Part shown: piece by piece, positions 7,002 through 14,896 of the stretch | Numbering within the stretch: position 1 is the first letter of the stretch | Layout: each line of letters begins with the position of its first letter | Origin: Azospirillum canadense | Lineage (GTDB): Bacteria; Pseudomonadota; Alphaproteobacteria; Azospirillales; Azospirillaceae | Length of the DNA: 64,000 bases | NCBI RefSeq assembly: GCF_025961225.1 | Contig: NZ_JAOQNG010000007.1 | Span: 251,001-315,000 of the forward strand | Direction: 5' to 3' | Position numbers and translations under genes: made by a program | Notes under the pieces: model-generated | Seen by the model: only the letters and a program-made list of their open reading frames with translations | What the model was told of the DNA's origin: nothing | The model's database searches: none

Positions 7002-9582
7002 AAGTGATGGCGATGGCCAGAAGCATCCCCATGCTGGCGAGGCCACGGTGGGAGGAGATGGCCAGCGTCGCAAAGGCCGTGCTGGTGGTCAGCGTGCTGA
7101 CCAGCACGGCGAGCGGCGTGCTGGTGACCAGCAGATCCATGCCGTAATCGGCACCGCCATGATCAACGCCGCGGGCGCCCGCGCGTTCCAACTCCTGCCC
7201 GCGGGCGACCATGTGGATGCTGCTGGACACGCCCAGCGCGAACAGCAGCGGAATGACAATCACGTTGGCGAAGTTGAAGGGAATGTCCAGCAGCCCGGCC
7301 GCCGCCATGGTCCACAGCGCCGCGACCACGAGCGGCGCCAGGATCAGCACGATGCCCTTCAGGCTGCGCTGCACGACCAGCAGCAGCAGGACGATCAGCA
7401 GCAGGGTCAGCCCCGTCGCCTCGGCGAAGGCGCGCAGCACAATCCACCCGGCCTGGGTCACGGTCACCGGCGCACCGGTCGCGTGCGGCGCCACGGTCAG
7501 CACCGCTTCGGCGAAGCGGGCCATGTCGCGGCTGTCGGAGATGTCGTGGGTCGGCAGCACTTCCACGCGCGCCAGCCCGTCCGGCGAGATCCAGCGGCGG
7601 CGGATGGTGTCCGGCACGTCCGCCGCGGTCACCGGCCGCTCCACCTCCAGCCCCTCGCGCAGCCGCTCCAGCAGGGGCGGGACGCCGCCGGTCAGCGTCT
7701 GGTCGAGCGCCGCCAGCGCCGGCGCGTCCTTCGGGGAGACGCGCTCCAGCGCCGCGGCGAAGCGCTGTGCGGCGGCGCGGGCCTCCGGCGCGCCGCCTTT
7801 CTCGGTCGAGAACCGGCCCAACGCCGCGTGCAGCACCGCCACCGCTTCCGCCCGCTCCTCCGTGGACAGGGGCTCCACATCGGTCGGGGTGGCGAGGCTC
7901 GGCCCCAGCAGCAGGGCCATGTCGGCGATGATCGGCAGCTTGGCGTCCTGATTCTTGGGAATGAAGCCGGCGAAGGTCCGCACCCCGCCCACTTCAGCGT
8001 TCCCGCGCAGGTGGTCGGCCACGGCCTGCGCCGCGGCGAGGTCCGGCTCCAGGATGTTGATCGCGTAGGGCGAGGTGCGCGGCGCGGTCGCCAGATCGCG
8101 GTAGGTGCGCACGGCCTCCGTCCGGCGGTCCTGGAGGTTCAGCGGGTTCACATCCAGCCGCACCAGCGGCAGCGCCGCCAGCGAGCCCAGCACGGTCAGC
8201 ACGGTCAGCGCCAGCAGCGCGCTGTTGTGACGGGTCATCCAGGCGGCGAAGCCGCGGTCCTCCCGCGCGACCCGCACCACGCCCGGGCCGGGTGGCAACA
8301 GGATGAACAGGGCTGGCAGCAGCGTCAGGCTGATGACCAACGCTATCACCATGCCAAGGCCGGAAATCACGCCGAATTCCGCCAGCCCGCGATAGTCGGT
8401 CGGCACGAAGGACAGGAAGCCGAAGATCGCGCAGACCGTGCTGAGCGCCAGCGGCGGTCCGACTCCGCGCGCGGCCTCCAGCACCGCGGCGCGCACCGGA
8501 CGGCCCCGCTGCCGCTCCTCCTGGTAGCGCAGGCCGAGGTGGCTGCCGAAATCGTCGCCCAGCCCGAAGAACATGACGGCGCAGGTGACGGAGATCAGGT
8601 TCAGCCGCCCCACGGTCAGCGCCGCCAGCCCGGCGTTCAGAGTCAGGCCAAGGATCAGCGTGACCATCATGCACAGGATCATCCGCCAGGACCGCATCCC
8701 AACGGTCAGCACCGCCACGACCAGCACGAAGGACAGGATGGTTGCGAGACCCGCCGTGTCCTCCACCGTGTCCAGCTCCGTCTGGCGCAGCGCGACGGCT
8801 CCGGTGACGCGGGCCTCCACGCCCAGCCCCGCCGACTCCTGCTTGATGGCCGCGATGGCACCGCGCACTGCATCCATTGCCGGGCGCCCGCGCCCGAAGG
8901 ACGCCTCGCCGAGCACCGGCCGCGCGGTGACGAAGCGCTGGTTGCCGAACCGCTCGTCGTCGTTCAGCTTGACCAGTCCGGTCCAGGACACCGGCTCCGG
9001 CTTGCCGTCCGCGACGCCAGTGGCTGCGTCGGCAAGGCGGCCGATCAGGTCCGACAGGGCCGCCGGGGCGTTCTCGCCCGCGTGGCCCAAAACGAGGTCG
9101 ACCATGCCGGCCAGCCCGCGCAGGTTCGGCGCCTCGTTCAGCGCGCCCAGCGCGGCCTGCGCCCCCGCCAGCCGCGTGGCGAGATCCTGAAGCGCGGATG
9201 CATCCAGGAACAGCAGCCCGTTGCGCCGGAAATAGGGATCGGCCGATGGGACCTCCACCTCGGCCAGGGCCTCCGGATGCGCGCGCATCAACTCGGCCAA
9301 GCGCAGCGCCGCCGCGTCGGACCGGTCGGCGGCGGGAGAGTCGACCACCACCACGATCTGGTCGTCGGCGAAGGGGAAGGCCTGCCGGTATCGCTCCGCA
9401 TCGCGCCGGAACGGCACGTCGGGCGCGATCATGTCGGAGGTGCTGGTGCTGATGCGCAGCACCTCCGCCGAATACCAGCCGGCCAGCACCGACAGAAGCA
9501 GCGACACCAACACGGTGACCTTGGGCCAGCGGCACGCCGCCACGCTCCAGCTCTGCAGGACGGAGCGTGCAAGGTCCATCAT
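6892..9582 (-). CDS. hpnN: HpnN-type MMPL/RND lipid transporter
   Basis: Inner-membrane transporter of the MMPL/RND superfamily, 896 residues, like HpnN (usually about 870-880), which moves hopanoids to the outer membrane. TM1 is at residues 23-39. A large periplasmic loop contains FRRNGLLFLDASALQDLATRL and NLRGLAGMVD-type segments conserved in HpnN. A TM bundle includes FGLGDDFGSHLGLRYQEE and FLSFVPTDYRGLAEFGVISG, a recognisable HpnN signature. A second loop and a second bundle (LLFALGVSSSIHMVARGQE) complete the duplicated architecture. Start at 9582 (ATGATG) has AGGGCG upstream. It lies 12 bases downstream of the Gly-rich protein gene and probably forms an operon with it and the DUF2092 gene. 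HpnN function rests on resemblance only. Confidence 0.87.
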   Translation of the reverse strand: MMDLARSVLQSWSVAACRWPKVTVLVSLLLSVLAGWYSAEVLRISTSTSDMIAPDVPFRRDAERYRQAFPFADDQIVVVVDSPAADRSDAAALRLAELMRAHPEALAEVEVPSADPYFRRNGLLFLDASALQDLATRLAGAQAALGALNEAPNLRGLAGMVDLVLGHAGENAPAALSDLIGRLADAATGVADGKPEPVSWTGLVKLNDDERFGNQRFVTARPVLGEASFGRGRPAMDAVRGAIAAIKQESAGLGVEARVTGAVALRQTELDTVEDTAGLATILSFVLVVAVLTVGMRSWRMILCMMVTLILGLTLNAGLAALTVGRLNLISVTCAVMFFGLGDDFGSHLGLRYQEERQRGRPVRAAVLEAARGVGPPLALSTVCAIFGFLSFVPTDYRGLAEFGVISGLGMVIALVISLTLLPALFILLPPGPGVVRVAREDRGFAAWMTRHNSALLALTVLTVLGSLAALPLVRLDVNPLNLQDRRTEAVRTYRDLATAPRTSPYAINILEPDLAAAQAVADHLRGNAEVGGVRTFAGFIPKNQDAKLPIIADMALLLGPSLATPTDVEPLSTEERAEAVAVLHAALGRFSTEKGGAPEARAAAQRFAAALERVSPKDAPALAALDQTLTGGVPPLLERLREGLEVERPVTAADVPDTIRRRWISPDGLARVEVLPTHDISDSRDMARFAEAVLTVAPHATGAPVTVTQAGWIVLRAFAEATGLTLLLIVLLLLVVQRSLKGIVLILAPLVVAALWTMAAAGLLDIPFNFANVIVIPLLFALGVSSSIHMVARGQELERAGARGVDHGGADYGMDLLVTSTPLAVLVSTLTTSTAFATLAISSHRGLASMGMLLAIAITFTVVSALIVLPSLMIGWHRWSRRRTAEGARTSPIRQ

Positions 9583-9594
9583 GAGCCGTTCGCC

Positions 9595-10452
9595 CTAATA
9601 GCCGGGCGGCGGAGCGACCGTGACGTAGGAGACGGCGCCGTTGACGTAGGTCTGGTTGTACCAAGTGCCGCCGCAGCCGTAGTAGCTCACGCTCCCCGCG
9701 CTCACGACCGTCGGTGAGCAGGGGAGCACGGTCACATAGGTCGGCGACGCCGTCGCGGCCCCCGCGATGTAGCCGGCCGTCGCCCCGATCGCCGCACCCG
9801 CCAAGGCCCAGCCCCAATCGTCGTCGCCGTCCCAGTCGTCGTGGTGGGAGTCCCAGTTGTTCGACATGTTCTGCGCCGCGTAGGATCGGGCTTCGGTGCG
9901 TTCGGTCTGACCCTGCTGGCGGGCTTCGGTGCGCTCGGTCTGCCCCTGTTGCCGCTGCCCCTGCCGCTCCGTCCGTTCCGCCTGGCCGGAGGTGCGGGTG
10001 TCGGCCCGCGCCTGGGTCCGGGTCTGCTGCGTCTCGTTGCGCTGCGCCGAACGCTCGGTCGCTCCCGACTGGCGGGAAGCGGTCTGCGCGGCGGCGGTGC
10101 GTTGGCCGGACCGCTCGGTGGCCCCGGCCTGCCGGGCTCCGGTCGCGGCGGCGCCACCGGCCGGGCGCTGCGCCGGCCGCTGGGCGGCGGAAAAGCCGCC
10201 GCCCGACGCGGCGCCGGCACGGGCATAGCCCCCGCCGCCACCGCCCGATGGCCGCGACGCGGACAAACTGCCCCCCGCCGCCGGGCCGGAGCGGGAGAAG
10301 CCGCCTCCCCCACCCCCGCGGCCACCTCCCCCGCCGCCGCCGCGTCCGCCGCGCGCCGCGTCCGCCGCGACGGATGCGACGACCAGGACCAGGGCCGTGC
10401 CGACGGCGAGACCGGACCGTGCGAAGCCCGACTGTGTGAAGGCCATAATCAT
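9595..10452 (-). CDS. Low-complexity Gly/Arg/Gln-rich exported protein
   Basis: Secreted or envelope-anchored protein of 285 residues with no enzyme domain. A signal peptide (residues about 8-32) is followed by a glycine/arginine tract, then a 100-residue hydrophilic region built on imperfect QGQTERTEARQ- and SGATERSAQR-like repeats. After an acidic His/Asp/Trp patch (NNWDSHHDDWDGDDDWGW) comes a glycine-zipper hairpin (ALAGAAIGATAGYIAGAA) and a Tyr/Cys-rich end (CSPTV...YYGCGGTWYNQTY). GAGGAGG seven bases before the ATG supports the start, which overlaps the DUF2092 stop by ATGA. Such proteins commonly sit beside DUF2092 genes in proteobacteria. The tail could pack against the membrane or peptidoglycan; function unknown. 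Confidence 0.8.
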   Translation of the reverse strand: MIMAFTQSGFARSGLAVGTALVLVVASVAADAARGGRGGGGGGGRGGGGGGFSRSGPAAGGSLSASRPSGGGGGGYARAGAASGGGFSAAQRPAQRPAGGAAATGARQAGATERSGQRTAAAQTASRQSGATERSAQRNETQQTRTQARADTRTSGQAERTERQGQRQQGQTERTEARQQGQTERTEARSYAAQNMSNNWDSHHDDWDGDDDWGWALAGAAIGATAGYIAGAATASPTYVTVLPCSPTVVSAGSVSYYGCGGTWYNQTYVNGAVSYVTVAPPPGY

Positions 10453-11312
10453 TTCGGGGCCTCCTCTGCGCTGCCGGACCGTTCCGGCTTGTCCTGAGCC
10501 CCTGGCTGGCCGCCCGCGGCCTTGCGGACGCGCACCAGGAAGGGAATGCGCTGCGTCCCTTCCGGCGGGTGGAAGGCGAGCTGCTCCGCCGACAGGTCGG
10601 GGTTCAGGGTCCAGTCCGTGAGGTCGGCGCGGTACTGCGGCTCGCCGTCATCGTTCTTGTAGGTGATGGTGATCCGCTGCGGCAGGGGCGTGCCGTCGGC
10701 CGCGACCCAGACCTGGAAGTCCACATCCTCGGTCTGGCCGGCCACATGGTCCGTCGGCACCGGCGTCAGCGTGTCACGTTCCACATAGTCCAGGGCCTGG
10801 ATGCGCTGGTCCAGCTCCGCCGGCAGCGTCGTGACCAGCAACAGCGCCAGCGGCAGCCGGATTTGAAGCTCCTGGACCAGATAGCGCACCGCGTCGTCCA
10901 CGCTGCCGGGCCGGTCCAGTTGGCCATAGACCTTCTGTCCGGGGTCGAACACGGTCAGCGCCTTGCCGTCGAAGGTCACCTGGCGCTGCGTCCCGTCGCT
11001 CTGCTGGGATTCCACCCGCAGGGCGTCGGGCCGGTTCAGCGTCACGGTGCGGCGCTCGCCGAACTCGATCTTCTCCCCCGTGTCCTGCACCACATCGTAG
11101 TTGGACCGGATCGTCACGCGGAAGCCCTTGGCCTGGGCCAGCGTGTCGGCCATCCGGTTCAGGACATCCATGGCGTGCTGGTCGATGCTTGGTTCATCGA
11201 TGGCCTGATCGTCCTCCGCGTCCGGCTGTTCCGCCTGGGCAGCGGCCGGCGCGGGGCCGAACAGGAGGGGAAGGCAGAGCAGGGGACCGGAGAGCCACAG
11301 AAGCGTTCTCAT
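10449..11312 (-). CDS. DUF2092 family periplasmic protein (LolA-like fold)
   Basis: Periplasmic protein of 287 residues. A clear signal peptide (RTLLWLSGPLLCLPLLFGPAPAAAQ) precedes a DUF2092 domain: HAMDVLNRMADTLAQAKGF, then alternating beta strands such as GERRTVTLNRPDALRVES, KALTVFDPGQKVYGQLD, and a C-terminal strand DLTDWTLNPDLSAEQLAFHPP. The fold is related to LolA/LolB/MlaA-type lipid carriers. I chose the ATG at 11312 because the signal peptide starts there; the open frame extends further upstream but into a decayed FabI-like fragment. It overlaps the Gly-rich gene (ATGA) and heads a three-gene unit ending in the HpnN-type transporter, so a role in lipid or lipoprotein shuttling is a fair inference. 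Confidence 0.83.
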   Translation of the reverse strand: MRTLLWLSGPLLCLPLLFGPAPAAAQAEQPDAEDDQAIDEPSIDQHAMDVLNRMADTLAQAKGFRVTIRSNYDVVQDTGEKIEFGERRTVTLNRPDALRVESQQSDGTQRQVTFDGKALTVFDPGQKVYGQLDRPGSVDDAVRYLVQELQIRLPLALLLVTTLPAELDQRIQALDYVERDTLTPVPTDHVAGQTEDVDFQVWVAADGTPLPQRITITYKNDDGEPQYRADLTDWTLNPDLSAEQLAFHPPEGTQRIPFLVRVRKAAGGQPGAQDKPERSGSAEEAPK

Positions 11313-11364
11313 GGAACACCGCCGATCAGTTGATGACGCCTTCGCTGCCACCGAAGCGACGTGG

Positions 11365-11450
11365 CCTATCACTCGGCCGATGATCTGACGCGCGGAGTCG
11401 TTGGCCAGGAAGGCGGAAGGCGTCGGTGCGGGCCGATCTCGTCCACGGTC
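11365..11450 (-). pseudogene. Decayed fragment of a FabI-like SDR 3' end
   Basis: The minus-strand translation holds SAFLANDSARQIIGRVI, which matches the C-terminal AAFLASDAARQITGQVV of the FabI gene at 31029-31799. The DNA also matches well: blocks such as TGGCCAGGAAGGCGG and CCGATCTCGTCCACGG occur in both, separated by small insertions. Nothing of the catalytic part is present and the frame is not conserved throughout. It looks like the residue of a duplicated or displaced enoyl-ACP reductase-like gene. Boundaries are approximate. Confidence 0.72.
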
Positions 11451-11509
11451 GGGCACGGTCGGGTGGTGATCGGTCACTGTGGCCCAAGCCGCTTGGCGCT
11501 TTGAACCGT

Positions 11510-11535
11510 GCAACAGTTGACTTGGATACGGTAAC
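11510..11535 (-). promoter_or_regulatory. Bipartite palindromic element, left copy
   Basis: Read toward the DUF2092 gene: GTTACCGTATC, five bases, CAACTGTTGC. It is an inverted copy of 11650-11675 with two mismatches in 26 positions. It lies about 197 bases before the DUF2092 start. Both halves are palindromic in themselves, which suits binding of dimers. Confidence 0.65.
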
Positions 11536-11649
11536 GGACTGGCGACGGGACGTATCGTCCGGTAGCAATCCGTGAACGGCCAACCCTGAACAGCCACCAA
11601 GGTTGAAGCCGCCGTGCTCACGCCGCCGACGGCCCGAGTCACCGGATTC

Positions 11650-11675
11650 GTTACGGTATCAAAGTCAACTGTTGC
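11650..11675 (+). promoter_or_regulatory. Bipartite palindromic element, right copy
   Basis: Read toward the DUF3141 operon: GTTACGGTATC, five bases, CAACTGTTGC. It matches the left copy at 24 of 26 positions in inverted orientation and the 3973-3997 element in layout. It lies about 241 bases before the DUF3141 start. The conserved orientation relative to each gene suggests a functional site rather than a random repeat. Confidence 0.65.
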
Positions 11676-11857
11676 GCCCTTACAGAGGCGCGCCCCGACA
11701 GGGTAGCGTCGCCTTCATGATCGCTTCCGTCCCGGTTGCGTCCCAGCGCACCAGCCTGCGGCGCATAGGGCGTTGGCGGAGGCGCCAATGGGGCGCCGAT
11801 GGGGGCTGGGCCGATGCCTTGATGCGATCCACCGCCGTGCCGGTTGTGTACGTCCCC

Positions 11858-11880
11858 GGCCGGTCCCCGCCCAACCGGCC
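11858..11880 (+). promoter_or_regulatory. Leader stem-loop before the DUF3141 gene
   Basis: GGCCGGT (11858-11864) pairs with ACCGGCC (11874-11880) across a nine-base loop, ending 22 bases before the ribosome-binding site. It could be a weak attenuator or mRNA-stabilising hairpin. In GC-rich DNA such stems arise easily, so support is limited. Confidence 0.3.
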
Positions 11881-11916
11881 ATTCCTGACGAGCGTACAGC
11901 GAAGAGAGGAATCCTG

Positions 11917-14376
11917 ATGCCTGTCCGGTCGGAACAGCCCCTAATGATGCAGCCCTTCACGACTTGGCTTTCGGCCTGGAGCGCCTTCAATCCGGTTGCC
12001 TTTCCCTTCACCGCGGCCCCTTTCACTGCGGCCCACAACAACGGTCCCACAGCGAAGGGCTCCGGCGAGCGGTCGGGCAAGGACAGACAGCAAGGCACGC
12101 CGCTTCCGTCCTTCCCCAACCCCGTCCAGGACGCCATCGACTATGGCGTGGACGCGATGCAGCGCTGGATCCTGTTCCTCGACGTGATGCGCCGCCGTGG
12201 CGACCAGTTCCTGGAACACGCGCAGCATGGCAAGCCCCCGGTCCTCACCTTCCCGCACGAGGTGGTGATGGACGGGCGCAAGCTGAAGCGCCCCTGCAAC
12301 TACATGCTGCTGCACATCCTGCCGGACCCCGCGGTCGGGACCGACCCGACGAAGCGCCCCTTCGTCATCGTCGATCCCCGCGCCGGCCATGGGCCGGGCA
12401 TCGGCGGCTTCAAACCGGACAGCCAGATCGGCACCGCGCTACGCGCCGGCCATCCCTGCTACTTCATCGGCTTCACCCCCGACCCCGTGCCCGGCCAGAC
12501 CCTGGCCGACGTGGGTGCGGCCGAGGCCGCCTTTATCGAGCATGTGGGCAAGCGGCACGCCCGGGCCGACGGCAAGCCCTGCGTCATCGGCAACTGCCAG
12601 GCCGGCTGGGCGGTGATGGCGCTGAGCGCCGTGCACCCCGAGCTGATGGGGCCGCTGATCATCGCGGGCTCGCCGTTGTCCTACTGGGCCGGCGTCAAGG
12701 GCAAGAACCCGATGCGCTACCTCGGCGGGCTGTACGGCGGCGCGTGGCTGGCGGCGCTGGCCGGCGACCTCGGCAATGGGCGCTTCGACGGCGCGCATCT
12801 GGTCGGCAACTTCGAAAAGCTGGACCCCGCCAACACCTACTGGAAGAAGGCGTACAACCTGTACGCCTCCATCGACACGGAAGGCGCGCGTTACCTGGAA
12901 TTCGAGAAGTGGTGGAGCGGCTTCTTCCTGCTCAACACAGAAGAAATCGAGTCCATCACCGACGAGCTGTTCGTCGGCAACAAGCTCAGCAGCGGCGGGA
13001 TCGTTAGCAAGGACGGCCGCCGGCTCGACCTGCGCAACATCCGCTCGCCCATCCTGGTCTTCGCTTCCTTCGGCGACAACATCACGCCGCCGCAACAGGC
13101 GCTGGGCTGGATCCTCGATCTGTATGACAGCGTGGAGGACATCCGGTCGCACGAGCAGACCATCGTCTACAACCTGCACCACGATATCGGCCACCTGGGC
13201 ATCTTCGTGTCCGGCCGCGTCGCCCGGAAGGAAACGGCGGAGTTCGTCGAGAACATCGAGCTGGTCGACCTGCTGCCGCCCGGCCTTTACGAAATGGTGA
13301 TCGAGCCGAAAGACCCGAACGCGCCGGGCGCCGACCTCGTCGCCGGAGCCTACGTCACGCGTTTCGAACCGCGCACGCTGGACGACATCCGGGCGCTCGG
13401 CGGCAACACGCCGGAGGATGACCGGCGCTTCGCGACGGTTTCCCGCATCTCCGACGTGAACAAGGGCCTGTACGACAGCTTCGCCCGCCCCTGGATCCGC
13501 GCCATGATGACGGAACCCATGGCCGAATGGTTGCGGCTGACCAACCCGGCGCGGGCGCAATACTACCTGTTCTCCCACCTGAATCCCTTCCTGGCGCCGG
13601 TGGAGGCGATGGCCCACTGGGCGCGCGAGCACCGCCGGCCGATCGGCAAGGACAACCCGTTCCTGGAGGCGCAAACGCGCGTCTCGGACGCCATCGCCCA
13701 GGCGCTCGACAGCTACCGCGACCGGCGCGACGCCGCCGTGGAACAGCTGTTCCTGACCACTTACAACGCACCGCTGCTCCAGGCGCTGGTCGGGCTGGCC
13801 GCGCCCGACGCGGAGGTGCGGCCGCCGCGTGTCCGCGACGAGGCCTTCGAGGCCCTGGTCGAGAAGCGGATGGCCGAGATCGAGGCGCGCGTCGCCGACG
13901 GCGGCCTGCGCGAGGCGCTGTTCCGCATCCTCGTCTTCGCCCGGCGCGCCGAGGGGGCCATCGACGAGCGCGCCTTCCAGACGCTCCGGCGGATCCGCGA
14001 CGAATTCCCCGAGGCGAAGCAGCAGAGCCTGGACGAGGTGCGCGCGGTGTTCCGGGAACAGGTCTTCCTGCTGCTGATCGACGAGGAGGCGGCGATGGCC
14101 GCCCTGCCCGTCCTGCTGCCCGAGGACAAGGACCGCAAGACCGTCCTGGAGCTTGCCGAACGCGTCCTGTCGGCCGCCGCCCCCCTGACCGCGGAGCAGC
14201 GCGCCCGCCTGCGCGAGGTCTCCGCCATCCTGGAGCGCGACCGGGCCGAGGCCGGCGCGGAGACCGCGCTCCGCGTCGTGTCGCGGGGTGCCGGCTCCTC
14301 CGTGGCCAAGGCCGCCGCCGAGATCAGCCAGGCCGCCAAGCAGCGGCGTCCCACCCGGACCGAACGCGCCAAGTGA
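11917..14376 (+). CDS. DUF3141 protein, PhaC-like alpha/beta hydrolase
   Basis: Cytosolic protein of 819 residues related to polyhydroxyalkanoate synthases (DUF3141). The hydrolase core has a lipase-box variant GNCQAG with Cys227 as nucleophile, Asp387 in SFGDNITPP and His426 in HHDIGHLGIFV, the same Cys/Asp/His order as PhaC. An N-terminal WLSAWSAFNP region and NPVQDAIDYGVDAMQRW helix resemble the PhaC N-domain. The long C-terminal half (residues 500-819) is helical and not part of PhaC. AGAGAGGA six bases upstream supports the ATG at 11917. It heads a row with pta and ackA genes, a combination known in Alphaproteobacteria, so it may act on acyl-CoA or stored polyester. Whether it makes polymer is not established. 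Confidence 0.9.
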   Translation: MPVRSEQPLMMQPFTTWLSAWSAFNPVAFPFTAAPFTAAHNNGPTAKGSGERSGKDRQQGTPLPSFPNPVQDAIDYGVDAMQRWILFLDVMRRRGDQFLEHAQHGKPPVLTFPHEVVMDGRKLKRPCNYMLLHILPDPAVGTDPTKRPFVIVDPRAGHGPGIGGFKPDSQIGTALRAGHPCYFIGFTPDPVPGQTLADVGAAEAAFIEHVGKRHARADGKPCVIGNCQAGWAVMALSAVHPELMGPLIIAGSPLSYWAGVKGKNPMRYLGGLYGGAWLAALAGDLGNGRFDGAHLVGNFEKLDPANTYWKKAYNLYASIDTEGARYLEFEKWWSGFFLLNTEEIESITDELFVGNKLSSGGIVSKDGRRLDLRNIRSPILVFASFGDNITPPQQALGWILDLYDSVEDIRSHEQTIVYNLHHDIGHLGIFVSGRVARKETAEFVENIELVDLLPPGLYEMVIEPKDPNAPGADLVAGAYVTRFEPRTLDDIRALGGNTPEDDRRFATVSRISDVNKGLYDSFARPWIRAMMTEPMAEWLRLTNPARAQYYLFSHLNPFLAPVEAMAHWAREHRRPIGKDNPFLEAQTRVSDAIAQALDSYRDRRDAAVEQLFLTTYNAPLLQALVGLAAPDAEVRPPRVRDEAFEALVEKRMAEIEARVADGGLREALFRILVFARRAEGAIDERAFQTLRRIRDEFPEAKQQSLDEVRAVFREQVFLLLIDEEAAMAALPVLLPEDKDRKTVLELAERVLSAAAPLTAEQRARLREVSAILERDRAEAGAETALRVVSRGAGSSVAKAAAEISQAAKQRRPTRTERAK

Positions 14377-14421
14377 CGCCCCGGGCGTCCACCGCAGGCC
14401 AATCAAAAGGAGGACCGCACC

Positions 14422-14883
14422 ATGACGGACGAAACGATTAAAACCTCCTCCATCGGTGACGACCTGATTAGCCCCGAAGACCTCCGCCGGATCGCCGAAG
14501 AGCGCGAGATGGCGAAGCTCAAGGAGGCGTTGGAGCACGAAAAGAAGCTCCAGGAGGAGCAGAGCGGCGTCCGCGACGCCTTCATGAACCAGCACATCCG
14601 CCCGGACGCCAAGGAGCGATTCACCCGCGCCGTGCGCGCGGCGGCGGAGCGCGGCGTGAACGAAATCCAGATCACCCGCTTTCCCAGCAGCTATTGCACC
14701 GACGGGGGGCGGGCCATCAACAACTTCGAGCCGGACTGGCCGAACTCCCTGACCGGCTTTGCCCGCGAAGTCTACGAGATCTTCGACAAGACGTTGCGCG
14801 CCAAGGGCTACAAGCTGCGCGCGCAGGTCCTCGACTACCCCGGCGGGATGCCGGGCGACATCGGTCTTTTCCTGCGCTGGTAA
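14422..14883 (+). CDS. Conserved hypothetical protein of the DUF3141-pta-ackA operon
   Basis: Soluble 153-residue protein, no signal peptide. Residues 20-50 form a charged helix or coiled coil (EDLRRIAEEREMAKLKEALEHEKKLQEEQ). The second half is a compact alpha/beta unit with FPSSYCTDGGRAINN and LRAQVLDYPGGMPGDIGLFLRW, which looks well conserved. AAGGAGG stands before the ATG. It lies 45 bases after the DUF3141 gene and 13 before pta. I do not recognise a named family; a role as a small partner of the acyl-phosphate enzymes is only suggested by context. Confidence 0.85.
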   Translation: MTDETIKTSSIGDDLISPEDLRRIAEEREMAKLKEALEHEKKLQEEQSGVRDAFMNQHIRPDAKERFTRAVRAAAERGVNEIQITRFPSSYCTDGGRAINNFEPDWPNSLTGFAREVYEIFDKTLRAKGYKLRAQVLDYPGGMPGDIGLFLRW

Positions 14884-14896
14884 CCGGGGGTGCGGC

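Larger units (their letters stand above)
11313..11916. other. Divergent control region between DUF2092 and DUF3141 units
   Basis: About 600 bases without an intact gene. From the DUF2092 side it contains a minus-strand FabI-like fragment (about 11365-11450), the left copy of the bipartite element (11510-11535), about 114 bases, the right copy (11650-11675) in opposite orientation, and a GC-rich leader with a 7-bp stem-loop (11858-11880) just before the DUF3141 ribosome-binding site. The two elements therefore face outward, one toward each transcription unit. No convincing sigma-70 pair was found. Confidence 0.7.

Noticed and set aside
6949..9717. Plus-strand open frame of about 920 codons opposite the HpnN-type gene
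   Set aside because: Gln/His/Arg-rich nonsense composition; the opposite strand has a full transporter.
11510..11675. Inverted repeats as ends of a miniature transposable element
   Set aside because: The 26-base arms enclose 114 bases, but I find no target-site duplication outside them, and a third copy at 3973 stands alone with the same orientation to its gene. A regulatory role fits better.
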